Of a stretch of DNA of 28,889 nt, positions 1-5,682 are shown in pieces. How positions within the stretch are numbered: the first letter of the stretch is position 1; each line of letters starts with the position of its first letter. The position numbers and the translations under genes were made by a program. The notes beneath the pieces were generated by a model. That model was not told the DNA's origin. It saw nothing but the letters and a program-made list of their open reading frames with translations, and did no database searches. Source of the stretch: a virus; IMG/VR virus record IMGVR_UViG_3300035138_000093, positions 1 through 28,889 of that record; one strand, 5' to 3'.

Positions 1-130
1 AAGTATTTAAAAAACTTCCAACTTTTTCAATCTCATTCCCAGAAAAAATAAACTCCTTACAATTATTTAAACTATCTTCCTTTAATTTTTCGACTACTTC
101 AATCAGATTATTATTAAGTATTTTTAGCAT
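1..130 (-). CDS. Partial small protein, left operon (C-terminus outside window)
   Basis: An open frame on the minus strand starts with ATG at 130-128 and runs off the left edge after 43 codons (begins MLKILNNNLIEVVEKL). The start is set by a GGAGGGA ribosome site (complement at 135-141) and by the same two-hairpin leader module found before the other genes of this operon. The visible part is amphipathic and probably helical. No family is recognised. It is the most promoter-distal gene visible in the leftward operon. Confidence 0.6.
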   Translation of the reverse strand, partial: MLKILNNNLIEVVEKLKEDSLNNCKEFIFSGNEIEKVGSFLNT

Positions 131-204
131 TTTATCCCTCCATAGTTTAAAGGCATCTCGGCCTATTAAATAGAAGGATAGAGGGGTTATGAGCCCCAAT
201 ATCC
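131..204 (-). promoter_or_regulatory. Two-hairpin leader module M1
   Basis: Reading leftward, a first hairpin (176-204) follows the stop codon of the 307-aa gene. The second hairpin is AGGC/GCCT (151-154 with 161-164, 6-nt loop), then 9 nt, the ribosome site at 135-141, and the ATG. Same architecture as modules M2-M8. Confidence 0.6.
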
Positions 205-1128
205 TTAGTCTTCTAGTTGGTTTATTGATTCTTTTAGAACTTCTTGGTTTTCAGATGAAAAAAACTTTAGTTCTTCTGGTAAGTCTACTTCTACCGCTTC
301 TAAACGGTTTATTAACTGTTGAGTTGACAGGAATTCGATAGTTTCACAAGACCCTTGCCAGTCTGAATACTCAGCCCAAGCATAATTATCTTCGCTCCAT
401 TTAGCAAGCCTAACATGTGTATGCGCTTGCTGAGCGAAGTTCCAATTATGGCCATCCCATTCATCCATGTTTATCCAGTCCAACTGCTCAAACTGGAATT
501 CTAGTTCGCCATCAGGTTCTTCTATAAAATTGTCAACATGGTTATGACCATCCCAAGCACTATAATACCATTCGGTATCATACTGCAATAGGTCATCTTC
601 TTCAAACTGATTATCACTTAGATATAAAGCAGGTTTTCCTGCTTCTTCTATGTCAAACACACCATAGGCATGTTTGACTTTTGTGTTGAAGAATTCAGAC
701 AGCCATTCCGCGATATTATCTGAGAGCCACAATTCTTTTTCTTCTTTTAGTTCTTTGTATTTTTTGTTGACAGCTATTAGTTCTTCTTCTTTGAAACTAG
801 TTTCTCTGGTTTCAAAGATATAAGTGTCAGAATTGTCCCTGAAGTTAATAACTTCTTGGACTTCCGATTTTTCAACAATTGTGTAGTGTTCTATGTGGTC
901 TTCATACAGAGGTTTGACCAGCAGGTAAGTTGTTCGATTATTAATTATGAAGTCCATAGCATCTTTAATACTATCCCTTATACCTTTTTCTGCATCATGT
1001 TCTTCTAGTACTTTGTTCAATATTTCTTCTATTTCTTTATCTGTCAATTTTACAGTTGGAAAGTTGTCCTTCCTAACTTGTTCTACATCATCCTGATTCC
1101 AGGAAATATTAATTTCATATTTATACAT
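205..1128 (-). CDS. Acidic tryptophan-rich hypothetical protein (307 aa)
   Basis: Unrecognised protein and the largest of the left operon. ATG at 1128-1126 follows a GGAGGGA site (1135-1141). It opens with MYKYEI, resembling the MYKYNAI and YYKYNAI openings of two other proteins in the operon, so its N-terminus may be related to them. A lysine/glutamate-rich helical stretch spans about residues 114-150. The second half is rich in Trp, Asp and Glu and repeats the pentapeptide WDGHN at residues 192-196 and 224-228. The strong negative charge would fit a protein-binding or DNA-mimic role, as in several phage anti-defence proteins, but that is only a guess. No signal peptide or membrane segment is seen. 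Confidence 0.75.
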   Translation of the reverse strand: MYKYEINISWNQDDVEQVRKDNFPTVKLTDKEIEEILNKVLEEHDAEKGIRDSIKDAMDFIINNRTTYLLVKPLYEDHIEHYTIVEKSEVQEVINFRDNSDTYIFETRETSFKEEELIAVNKKYKELKEEKELWLSDNIAEWLSEFFNTKVKHAYGVFDIEEAGKPALYLSDNQFEEDDLLQYDTEWYYSAWDGHNHVDNFIEEPDGELEFQFEQLDWINMDEWDGHNWNFAQQAHTHVRLAKWSEDNYAWAEYSDWQGSCETIEFLSTQQLINRLEAVEVDLPEELKFFSSENQEVLKESINQLED

Positions 1129-1199
1129 GATTTATCCCTCCAATTGCGTTTTTCCTCGCCAGGAATTTAAGGCTAATAGGGCTGTTATACCCTTATTAG
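1129..1199 (-). promoter_or_regulatory. Two-hairpin leader module M2
   Basis: The first hairpin (1172-1200, a GCTAATA outer stem with a GGG/CCC inner stem) overlaps the TAG stop of the upstream gene. The second hairpin is TTCCT/AGGAA with loop CGCC on the plus strand (1152-1165). A spacer of 10 nt leads to the ribosome site at 1135-1141. Confidence 0.65.
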
Positions 1200-1565
1200 C
1201 TAATCTTCTATTTTGAAGTTTTCTAAAAGTTTAATAGCAGAATTAATATTTTTTGTATCTGTTTCTTTGTAGTGGGCATTTAAAGTTTGTTTAAGTGATT
1301 CTAAATTTAATATTATTCTATTGAGTTGTACTTTGATGTTTTTTTCGCTTCTTATCAAAGTAAATTGTTTTTCTCCTATTTGGTCTATAATTTCTTTTTT
1401 TGAGGTTTTTACAAAACCTCTATTTATAATTTTGCCTTTTACAGCTTGATTCCAAATGTAATTGGTGCCTTGGATTTTTATTAGCCAAACTTTTTCGGAA
1501 TTGTATGTATGTGGTATTCTGAATATCTTTGTTCTATTATGCCTTTTTATTTTTGATTTTCTCAT
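1200..1565 (-). CDS. Basic hypothetical protein (121 aa)
   Basis: The frame is open further upstream (to 1592), but the ATG at 1565-1563 is preferred because it sits just after the GGAGGGA site (1570-1576), as in all sister genes. The N-terminus is strongly basic (MRKSKIKRHNRTKIFRIP), followed by a possible beta segment and then, from about residue 55, helical sequence with leucines in heptad-like spacing. A nucleic-acid-binding role would suit the basic start, but no known domain is recognised. Stop TAG lies at the edge of the hairpin of module M2. Confidence 0.7.
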   Translation of the reverse strand: MRKSKIKRHNRTKIFRIPHTYNSEKVWLIKIQGTNYIWNQAVKGKIINRGFVKTSKKEIIDQIGEKQFTLIRSEKNIKVQLNRIILNLESLKQTLNAHYKETDTKNINSAIKLLENFKIED

Positions 1566-1643
1566 AATATCCCTCCAATAGTTTAAAGCCATTTCAGGCT
1601 ATTAGATAAAGCTGTAAGGGTTGTTACACCCTATACAACATAA
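1566..1643 (-). promoter_or_regulatory. Two-hairpin leader module M3
   Basis: The first hairpin spans about 1611-1639 (GGGT/ACCC core). The second hairpin is AGCC/GGCT (1587-1590 with 1597-1600, 6-nt loop). A 10-nt spacer precedes the ribosome site at 1570-1576. Confidence 0.65.
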
Positions 1644-2174
1644 TTATTTCTCATTAGATATAAATAGTACATCATTTTCTAATTCATCAACATAGATATT
1701 AAAGACATAATTTTCATCTATGTTGAGCATTTCTATTTCTCCAGATTCTTGGTGATACCAATTGTACTTGCAAACGCTGTTACAGTATTTATATCTAAAG
1801 TAGGAATATTTCTCAAATATTTCTTCCATGTTGTGATGATATACTGTTAGAGACTCATTTCTTTTCAATAACTTCTGTGCATCTTCTATTAGTCCTGATA
1901 GCACAATCACAGTTTCTTGTTGATTTTCTAAATTTATTGATGGTACTGATATTAACAAATGATTATCAGTATTATTAATATTTACTTTGTCAGAAAAATC
2001 TCTGATTACAGTTATTTCTTTAACTTTTTTAAAACTAGTGTGCTGAAAAGCTAGTAATACAAGTTTAATTGTTGATTCATCAAACTTGTCTTTGCTCATG
2101 ATATTTTGTATCATTATAGACACAAGTTTTTTTATTTCGCTAAATTGCTCATCTTTTATAATTCTGTTACTCAT
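1644..2174 (-). CDS. Hypothetical protein (176 aa)
   Basis: ATG at 2174-2172 with ribosome site 2179-2185. The N-terminal half looks alpha-helical (residues about 5-50), then mixed alpha/beta. A cluster of aromatic residues and two cysteines (YKYCNSVCKYNWYH, about residues 129-142) is followed by an acidic C-terminus. The Cys-x3-Cys pair is not a complete zinc site. No family recognised. Middle gene of the leftward operon, separated from both neighbours by hairpin modules and not by overlap. Confidence 0.7.
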   Translation of the reverse strand: MSNRIIKDEQFSEIKKLVSIMIQNIMSKDKFDESTIKLVLLAFQHTSFKKVKEITVIRDFSDKVNINNTDNHLLISVPSINLENQQETVIVLSGLIEDAQKLLKRNESLTVYHHNMEEIFEKYSYFRYKYCNSVCKYNWYHQESGEIEMLNIDENYVFNIYVDELENDVLFISNEK

Positions 2175-2243
2175 AATATCCCTCCAGTGCGTTTACCCTC
2201 GCCAGGGAAATAGCGGTAATAGGGGTTTAACCCCTACTATTAC
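2175..2243 (-). promoter_or_regulatory. Two-hairpin leader module M4
   Basis: The first hairpin (2215-2244) has a GGGG/CCCC core extended by GGTAA/TTACC. The second hairpin is CCCT/AGGG with loop CGCC on the plus strand (2196-2207). A 10-nt spacer precedes the ribosome site at 2179-2185. Confidence 0.65.
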
Positions 2244-2738
2244 CTAAAATAATGCTATCATTGTGCCCATATCTGAGTATTTGTCTTCTGGTATTTCCCA
2301 GTCAGCTTTAGTATATTCTGGTAGCTTTATAAGGATATTAATACCTAGGCAATAGATTATGTCATCTACCACTTTTATAAATTCTATATCTGGAACTCCT
2401 AATCTTTCTGGACATATTTGATATCTGACACATCTTAATGCTTTATAAAGTGCTATTCTAGACAAAGGATGTACTAGTTTAAATTTGATTTCTGAGTATG
2501 GTTCATTGTCCTGGTATTGCACATTTACACTTCTGACATTTATATCGTGTAATTCTTGCAAAAGTTTTTGTATACCTCTATCAGTTTTAATATAATAATT
2601 TTTGTTATATTTTATTTTTAAAACATCTTTATTATTGTATCCCAATATAGCTATTCTATCTGTTTCCGAGGAGAATAGTATTTTTAACCCGCTAAATAAA
2701 GCGCACATATGTGTATTGTTAGCAACAAAACTTGACAT
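2244..2738 (-). CDS. Hypothetical protein (164 aa)
   Basis: ATG at 2738-2736 directly downstream of the ribosome site 2745-2751. Mixed alpha/beta composition with a basic tyrosine/lysine-rich patch near residues 37-55 and an arginine/cysteine segment (about 95-112). No recognised domain, signal peptide or membrane span. A 50-bp sequence beginning at its start codon (2736-2785) recurs exactly at 3362-3411, so its expression signals were duplicated with those of the neighbouring gene. Confidence 0.7.
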   Translation of the reverse strand: MSSFVANNTHMCALFSGLKILFSSETDRIAILGYNNKDVLKIKYNKNYYIKTDRGIQKLLQELHDINVRSVNVQYQDNEPYSEIKFKLVHPLSRIALYKALRCVRYQICPERLGVPDIEFIKVVDDIIYCLGINILIKLPEYTKADWEIPEDKYSDMGTMIALF

Positions 2739-2785
2739 TATAAATCCCTCCAGTACGTTTAAAGCCCGCCGGCTATTAGATAAAG
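2736..2785 (-). repeat. 50-bp exact direct repeat, copy 1
   Basis: Identical to 3362-3411. It covers the start codon, ribosome site and second hairpin of module M5. Exact identity over 50 bp in a region where the other modules differ points to recent duplication or gene conversion. Confidence 0.9.
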
Positions 2786-2812
2786 CTGCATGGGCTATTA
2801 CGCCCTATACAG
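2739..2812 (-). promoter_or_regulatory. Two-hairpin leader module M5
   Basis: First hairpin 2785-2813 (GCTG/CAGC outer stem, GGGC/GCCC inner stem) just after the TAG stop of the upstream gene. Second hairpin AGCC/GGCT with loop CGCC on the plus strand (2763-2774). An 11-nt spacer precedes the ribosome site at 2745-2751. Confidence 0.65.
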
Positions 2813-3364
2813 CTAGTATTTTAACCAATCATTTTTTAAGTAATCCCTATATTGTTTATTAGTTATGTTAATTTTACAACCTTTGTATAGACTTCTATAC
2901 ATTTTAGGTATTGCATCTGTACCACGGTATTCATCTTTGAAAAATAGGTTTTCACAGCCATTTAATAATAATATATAACCTTTTTTTCTTACTCCACTAG
3001 CTGTATATCCTGCGTCGACGTAGATTACAGCTTCATTTCTTTTTATTAAGTCTTCTTTTTTTATGGTTTTTTCTAGAAATAGGCCATCAATAAAACCAGA
3101 TAGTAATTGTTTGATACCATCACGGTCAATACCTTCTTTATGAGGGCCGTTGAAGAGATATATTTCGCCATAGCAGCTTATACAACTTCTATTATGTTTA
3201 TCTGTATATATGTTATTGAAAATTTTTGGTACAATTGCTTTTGTTAATGATTTAGTTTCTATTTTTGCTTTTGAGTCATCATAATATGCGGTTAGAAACA
3301 GTCTATTATTTTTTCTTATTTCTATTTTAATAGCATTATATTTGTAGTATTTTGATTTTTTCAT
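2813..3364 (-). CDS. Hypothetical protein, paralogue of the next gene upstream (183 aa)
   Basis: The open frame continues upstream to 3454, but the ATG at 3364-3362 is chosen because it follows the conserved ribosome site (3371-3377). The N-terminus (KYNAIKIEI) and a central stretch of about 45 residues ending in DLIKRNE line up with the 120-aa neighbour (KYNAIEIEV; ELIKYHD), so the two are probably diverged paralogues. This copy is basic and has an extra C-terminal region of about 70 residues. No known family recognised. Confidence 0.75.
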   Translation of the reverse strand: MKKSKYYKYNAIKIEIRKNNRLFLTAYYDDSKAKIETKSLTKAIVPKIFNNIYTDKHNRSCISCYGEIYLFNGPHKEGIDRDGIKQLLSGFIDGLFLEKTIKKEDLIKRNEAVIYVDAGYTASGVRKKGYILLLNGCENLFFKDEYRGTDAIPKMYRSLYKGCKINITNKQYRDYLKNDWLKY

Positions 3365-3411
3365 TATAAATCCCTCCAGTACGTTTAAAGCCCGCCGGCT
3401 ATTAGATAAAG
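3362..3411 (-). repeat. 50-bp exact direct repeat, copy 2
   Basis: Identical to 2736-2785. It covers the start codon, ribosome site and second hairpin of module M6. Confidence 0.9.
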
Positions 3412-3423
3412 TTGGAAAAGCTA
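3365..3423 (-). promoter_or_regulatory. Two-hairpin leader module M6
   Basis: The first hairpin (3411-3439) is a 12-bp stem with one bulged base, and the TAA stop of the upstream gene lies in its loop. The second hairpin is AGCC/GGCT with loop CGCC on the plus strand (3389-3400). An 11-nt spacer precedes the ribosome site at 3371-3377. Confidence 0.7.
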
Positions 3424-3786
3424 TTAAGCTTTTTCCAACATAGGGCAATACCAATCATGATATTTTATCAGCTCTTTCTCATTTTTATAGTCTATTTCAT
3501 AGAGAGTTAATGAATGGATACCGCCTGTCAGCAATTCATAGAGGTCTTTTTCGACCTCATTTGACATAGAATATCTTTGTTCGAATCGGTATATTTTACC
3601 GTTTTCTGACAACAAGTAGTTATAGCCATCATAATCACTGTATTGGTAGATATAATTACTACTCTCGTAGAAGTCTAAATATAAATCATTTAAGTCATTG
3701 TATTCTTCATAATGTTCATCAATATAAGCTTTTAATGTTAATTGTCTTGTTCCTACTTCTATTTCGATAGCATTATATTTATACAT
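3424..3786 (-). CDS. Acidic tyrosine-rich hypothetical protein (120 aa)
   Basis: ATG at 3786-3784 after the ribosome site 3790-3796; the longer frame to 3822 lacks this signal. Residues about 24-60 are extremely rich in Tyr, Asp and Glu. The N-terminus and the LTGGIHSL / ELIKYHD region match the 183-aa neighbour, so it is a paralogue that has become acidic. Its stop codon sits in the loop of the hairpin of module M6. Function unknown. A small acidic protein from an early-type operon could bind a host factor, but nothing in the sequence proves this. Confidence 0.75.
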   Translation of the reverse strand: MYKYNAIEIEVGTRQLTLKAYIDEHYEEYNDLNDLYLDFYESSNYIYQYSDYDGYNYLLSENGKIYRFEQRYSMSNEVEKDLYELLTGGIHSLTLYEIDYKNEKELIKYHDWYCPMLEKA

Positions 3787-3843
3787 AAATCCCTCCAATA
3801 GTTTAAGGCCATTACGGGCCATTAGATAGGGCCTGGAAGGGTA
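3787..3843 (-). promoter_or_regulatory. Two-hairpin leader module M7
   Basis: First hairpin 3833-3856 (AAGGGT/ACCCTT with the upstream TAA stop in its loop). Second hairpin GGCC/GGCC with a 6-nt loop (3807-3820). A 10-nt spacer precedes the ribosome site at 3790-3796. Confidence 0.65.
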
Positions 3844-4107
3844 TTAACCCTTTTCAGACAGTAGCAATTTTATGTCTTTTACAGCTTTTAAATGGCTGGA
3901 TAAGGCTTCATATAGAGCTATTATGTAACTTGTGTTCTGTTTGTCTAGATTTAATTGTATATACTGGTAATGTTTTTGAAATTTACTTTTTTTAAGTACT
4001 TTGTTATCTTTACTTATCAGAATTGTTTGTTCTATTCCGTCATATTTAAAATGTAGTATAGTACTTTGTTTTATTTCTTTTATAAGATTATTTAGTCTTA
4101 TTCTCAT
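3844..4107 (-). CDS. Hypothetical protein (87 aa), first gene of left operon
   Basis: ATG at 4107-4105 is preferred over the in-frame ATG at 4119 because the ribosome site (4111-4117) falls between them. The protein begins MRIRLNNLIKEIKQ, is basic in its first half and helical in its last 40 residues. No family recognised. It is the promoter-proximal gene, about 470 nt downstream of the predicted transcription start. Confidence 0.7.
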   Translation of the reverse strand: MRIRLNNLIKEIKQSTILHFKYDGIEQTILISKDNKVLKKSKFQKHYQYIQLNLDKQNTSYIIALYEALSSHLKAVKDIKLLLSEKG

Positions 4108-4138
4108 ATTTCCCTCCATATTTTAAAGTCCGTAGACT
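4108..4138 (-). promoter_or_regulatory. Second-hairpin leader module M8
   Basis: AGTC/GACT stem with a UACG tetraloop in the minus-strand RNA (4127-4130 with 4135-4138), 9 nt before the ribosome site 4111-4117. It keeps the module's geometry with different stem bases. Confidence 0.65.
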
Positions 4139-4144
4139 ATGATA

Positions 4145-4211
4145 ATACACGCCAGGGACTTGAACCCCGGTTTGGCCTGTTTACCTTCATGTAGCTACAT
4201 TAGAGCATGTA
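4145..4211 (-). other. Possible tRNA-like 3' domain in the left-operon leader
   Basis: In the minus-strand RNA a T-arm (CGGGG, loop TTCAAGT, CCCTG; complement 4153-4169) matches the tRNA B-box consensus and is followed by GCGTGTA, which can pair with TACATGC (complement 4205-4211) as a 7-bp acceptor with one G-U. The 35 nt between them are too short for normal D and anticodon arms. A competing hairpin (4194-4200 with 4207-4213) uses part of the acceptor. It may be a tRNA mimic or only a hairpin of the leader. Confidence 0.3.
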
Positions 4212-4416
4212 GCAGCTGTTATACTAGAATTATGTAGCTAGTATAACTTAGGTAGCATTTAATGTTTTGGAGGGAGGGATAACATACAAAGTACTCTATT
4301 TGTTGATAGTAGTTGTTAGCTACTACCTAAGTTTTATTATTAGTAGTGTTTGCAAAATGCATAACTTACTACTAAAGTAATAGTACTTTGTCTACCATAT
4401 ACAATTGTCAAAGAGC

Positions 4417-4444
4417 AATCAAAGAGTAGCAATCAAAGAGTAGC
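4417..4444. repeat. 14-bp tandem repeat in the leader
   Basis: Two exact copies of AATCAAAGAGTAGC, preceded by a partial third copy (TCAAAGAGC). Confidence 0.8.
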
Positions 4445-4582
4445 AAGATGTATCCAAGTTGTTAATTATTTCTACTACTAAGATAAGAGAGTAGCAGCAA
4501 TAATTATATAGAAGTAGCTTAGAGAGCTACTGTATAGAAATGAATTTTGAGGCTAGCGTTGTTGGTCGTTGCTGACATTAAC

Positions 4583-4611
4583 ATAATATAACGAAATGTA
4601 AAACATGTCAA
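4583..4611 (-). promoter_or_regulatory. Strong sigma70-type promoter of the left operon
   Basis: On the minus strand a consensus TTGACA (4611-4606), a 17-nt spacer, and TATTAT (4588-4583). Transcription would start near 4576 and run leftward through all eight genes. Confidence 0.8.
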
Positions 4612-4784
4612 GTGTTTTTATGAAAAAAATACAAAAAGTATTCAAAAGTAAGCTATGACAGGGATTGACCGCATAATAAAATGCTACCATAAAAAGGAAA
4701 TACAAGTAGTTTGATGGGTTTTTTCTCTATATGTGTAATTAAATGTAAATGTTTATGTTAGGGAAATACTTGGGAAATAATTAC

Positions 4785-5068
4785 ATTTGGAATCTGGTAA
4801 TTTTCCCGAATACCCATGGAATCAGCCTCTAAAGCTATCATAACCTAGTACTTGGAAGCTTATGAAGTAGTAGGAAGTAAAAGCATACAAACGTTTATTG
4901 GTGTTATCTGGTAATAAAGCTTAGTAATGAGTCTTATTCTATTACAGTATATGTATATATAAGGAAGATAACACCAATACCCATGGAGCACGCTAATAGC
5001 TTGAATATCAATGTGACACAATTACATTATGTCACATTCGAAATGTATACATATGTACATAATACCCT
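4785..5068. repeat. Repeat-rich stretch with inverted repeats and a recurring word
   Basis: No gene is seen in 4612-5270. TCTGGTAAT occurs near 4793 and 4907. AATACCCATGGA occurs near 4809 and 4976, with a variant AATACCCTGTGGA near 5060. A 14-bp perfect inverted repeat (TATTGGTGTTATCT, 4896-4909 with 4966-4979) encloses 56 nt. A 9-bp inverted repeat AATGTGACA/TGTCACATT (5010-5018 with 5030-5038, 11-nt gap) has the form of an operator, followed by the near-palindrome around 5042-5060. These could be protein-binding sites of a control or replication region. Confidence 0.5.
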
Positions 5069-5078
5069 GTGGAGGTAT

Positions 5079-5196
5079 GGAGGGTAGGCCTACCTGGCGG
5101 GCACTACGGTGTAACACTGTCTACAACGGCTTTTGGCGACTGCTACGCCTGTTAAGGCGTGTTACTAGTCACTTTCAGACTCTTACCCTACCCCCC
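5079..5196 (+). ncRNA. Candidate branched structured RNA (GC-rich block)
   Basis: A 9-of-10-bp outer stem (5079-5088 with 5187-5196) encloses two tight hairpins: ACGGTG/CACTGT with a 3-nt loop (5106-5120) and ACGCCT/AGGCGT with loop GTTA (5145-5160). The outer stem's left arm overlaps a 12-bp palindrome (5083-5094). A G-U pair in the first hairpin favours the plus strand as RNA, but the mismatch in the outer stem favours minus, so the strand is uncertain. The block is much richer in GC than its surroundings. A packaging site is an alternative. Confidence 0.4.
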
Positions 5197-5210
5197 TAGG
5201 GTATAGGAGT

Positions 5211-5232
5211 CCCGTTCCCCCCACACCCACCC
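5211..5232 (-). other. G-quadruplex motif
   Basis: The minus strand has G-runs of 3, 3, 6 and 3 separated by loops of 1, 3 and 3 nt (G3 at 5230-5232, G3 at 5226-5228, G6 at 5217-5222, G3 at 5211-5213). Another G6 and G3 lie a little further on (complement 5186-5196). This fits the usual intramolecular G4 pattern and stands out in AT-rich DNA. Confidence 0.55.
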
Positions 5233-5273
5233 ACCATCAACTCACACAACTTATAGATTTTTAAAATTTTTTA

Positions 5274-5282
5274 TGTTATAAT
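5274..5282 (+). promoter_or_regulatory. Extended -10 promoter
   Basis: TGTTATAAT is a consensus -10 with the TGn extension. The -35 is weak. Transcription would start near 5289 and end at the terminator 5336-5359, giving a transcript of about 70 nt. Confidence 0.45.
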
Positions 5283-5335
5283 TATAGAGTAAAAAAGTGA
5301 TTTAGGTTTAAATATTATAGTATAAACTATTCTCC

Positions 5336-5359
5336 GACCTTGTATAAGGTCTTTTTTTT
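5336..5359 (+). terminator. Rho-independent terminator
   Basis: Six-bp stem GACCTT/AAGGTC with a 4-nt loop, followed by eight T. Confidence 0.85.
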
Positions 5360-5370
5360 ATTTCCCGAAT

Positions 5371-5399
5371 TTGATAAAATAGTGGCAATAATTTATAAT
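5371..5399 (+). promoter_or_regulatory. Promoter of the tRNA-like transcript
   Basis: TTGATA (5371-5376), 17-nt spacer, consensus TATAAT (5394-5399). Start predicted near 5406. The unit ends at the terminator 5616-5654 and contains the tRNA-Lys-like gene plus a 10-bp stem (5485-5494 with 5518-5527) that abuts it. Confidence 0.65.
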
Positions 5400-5527
5400 A
5401 TAGCTAAATATAGAAAATAAAATATAAGTTAATTTAATTGAGTTTTTTCATTAGCTAAAAACGCACAAACTATATCCCTTGCAATTAAAACTCCAGATTC
5501 GCGCACTGATGTGATAAGGAGTTTTAA

Positions 5528-5598
5528 AGGTTCTTAGTATAAAGGGAGTACGGATGGCCTTTAACCATCAAATCAGGGTTCGATTCCCTGAGAGCCTA
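5528..5598 (+). tRNA. tRNA-Lys(UUU)-like gene with C at position 33
   Basis: A complete 71-nt cloverleaf: acceptor AGGTTCT/AGAGCCT (7 bp, one T-G), D-stem GTAT/GTAC with a GGG-containing loop, anticodon stem GATGG/CCATC with loop CCTTTAA, a 4-nt variable loop, and T-arm CAGGG/CCCTG with loop TTCGATT. The anticodon reads TTT (lysine), fitting the AAA-rich codon use. The base before the anticodon is C where U33 is nearly universal, so its activity in translation is doubtful. CCA is not encoded. A stem-loop ends directly at its 5' end and a terminator follows. Confidence 0.65.
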
Positions 5599-5615
5599 TC
5601 CGATACAAAAAAAGA

Positions 5616-5654
5616 GGCTTTTAAATTTTTGGGTAAAAAAGGCCCATTTTTTTT
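5616..5654 (+). terminator. Terminator after the tRNA-like gene
   Basis: GGCTTTT (5616-5622) pairs with AAAGGCC (5638-5644) with one T-G pair. A run of eight T follows (5647-5654). Confidence 0.65.
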
Positions 5655-5655
5655 G

Positions 5656-5682
5656 TTGACAATTTATAAAAATTATTATAAA
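5656..5682 (+). promoter_or_regulatory. Possible promoter of a short transcript
   Basis: Consensus TTGACA at 5656-5661 with TATAAA at 5677-5682, a short spacer of 15 nt. It lies directly after one terminator and about 200 nt before another. The resulting transcript of about 220 nt has no convincing gene. Confidence 0.35.

Larger units (their letters stand above)
4108..4576 (-). other. Long structured 5' leader of the left operon
   Basis: About 470 nt lie between the predicted start of transcription and the first start codon, with no convincing gene. Paired segments seen: 4218-4227 with 4238-4247 (10 bp), 4245-4255 with 4323-4333 (11 bp), 4286-4295 with 4382-4391 (10 bp), 4340-4347 with 4368-4375 (8 bp), 4306-4311 with 4319-4324 (6 bp) and 4513-4519 with 4525-4531 (7 bp). 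Several cannot form together. The words GTAGC/GCTAC recur about ten times. Inference: a cis-acting regulatory RNA. Confidence 0.5.

Noticed and set aside
2602-2862. Plus-strand frame of 86 aa
   Set aside because: It is antisense to the 164-aa gene and its hairpin leader, has no ribosome site, and its composition is that of a complementary-strand shadow.
131-4138. Regularly spaced repeats resembling a CRISPR array
   Set aside because: The repeats lie between open reading frames hundreds of bases long, differ in sequence while keeping stem pairing, and each ends at a ribosome site and start codon. They are gene leaders, not spacer-repeat units.
4270-4290. GGAGGGAGGGA on the plus strand as a ribosome site for a rightward gene
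   Set aside because: No start codon with an open frame follows within a usable distance.
4665-4693. Rightward promoter TTGACC-17-CATAAA
   Set aside because: The -10 is poor and no gene or clear transcript unit follows.
4660-4720. Short rightward frame beginning MTGIDRIIK
   Set aside because: It is only 19 codons long without a ribosome site, in a region dominated by regulatory repeats.
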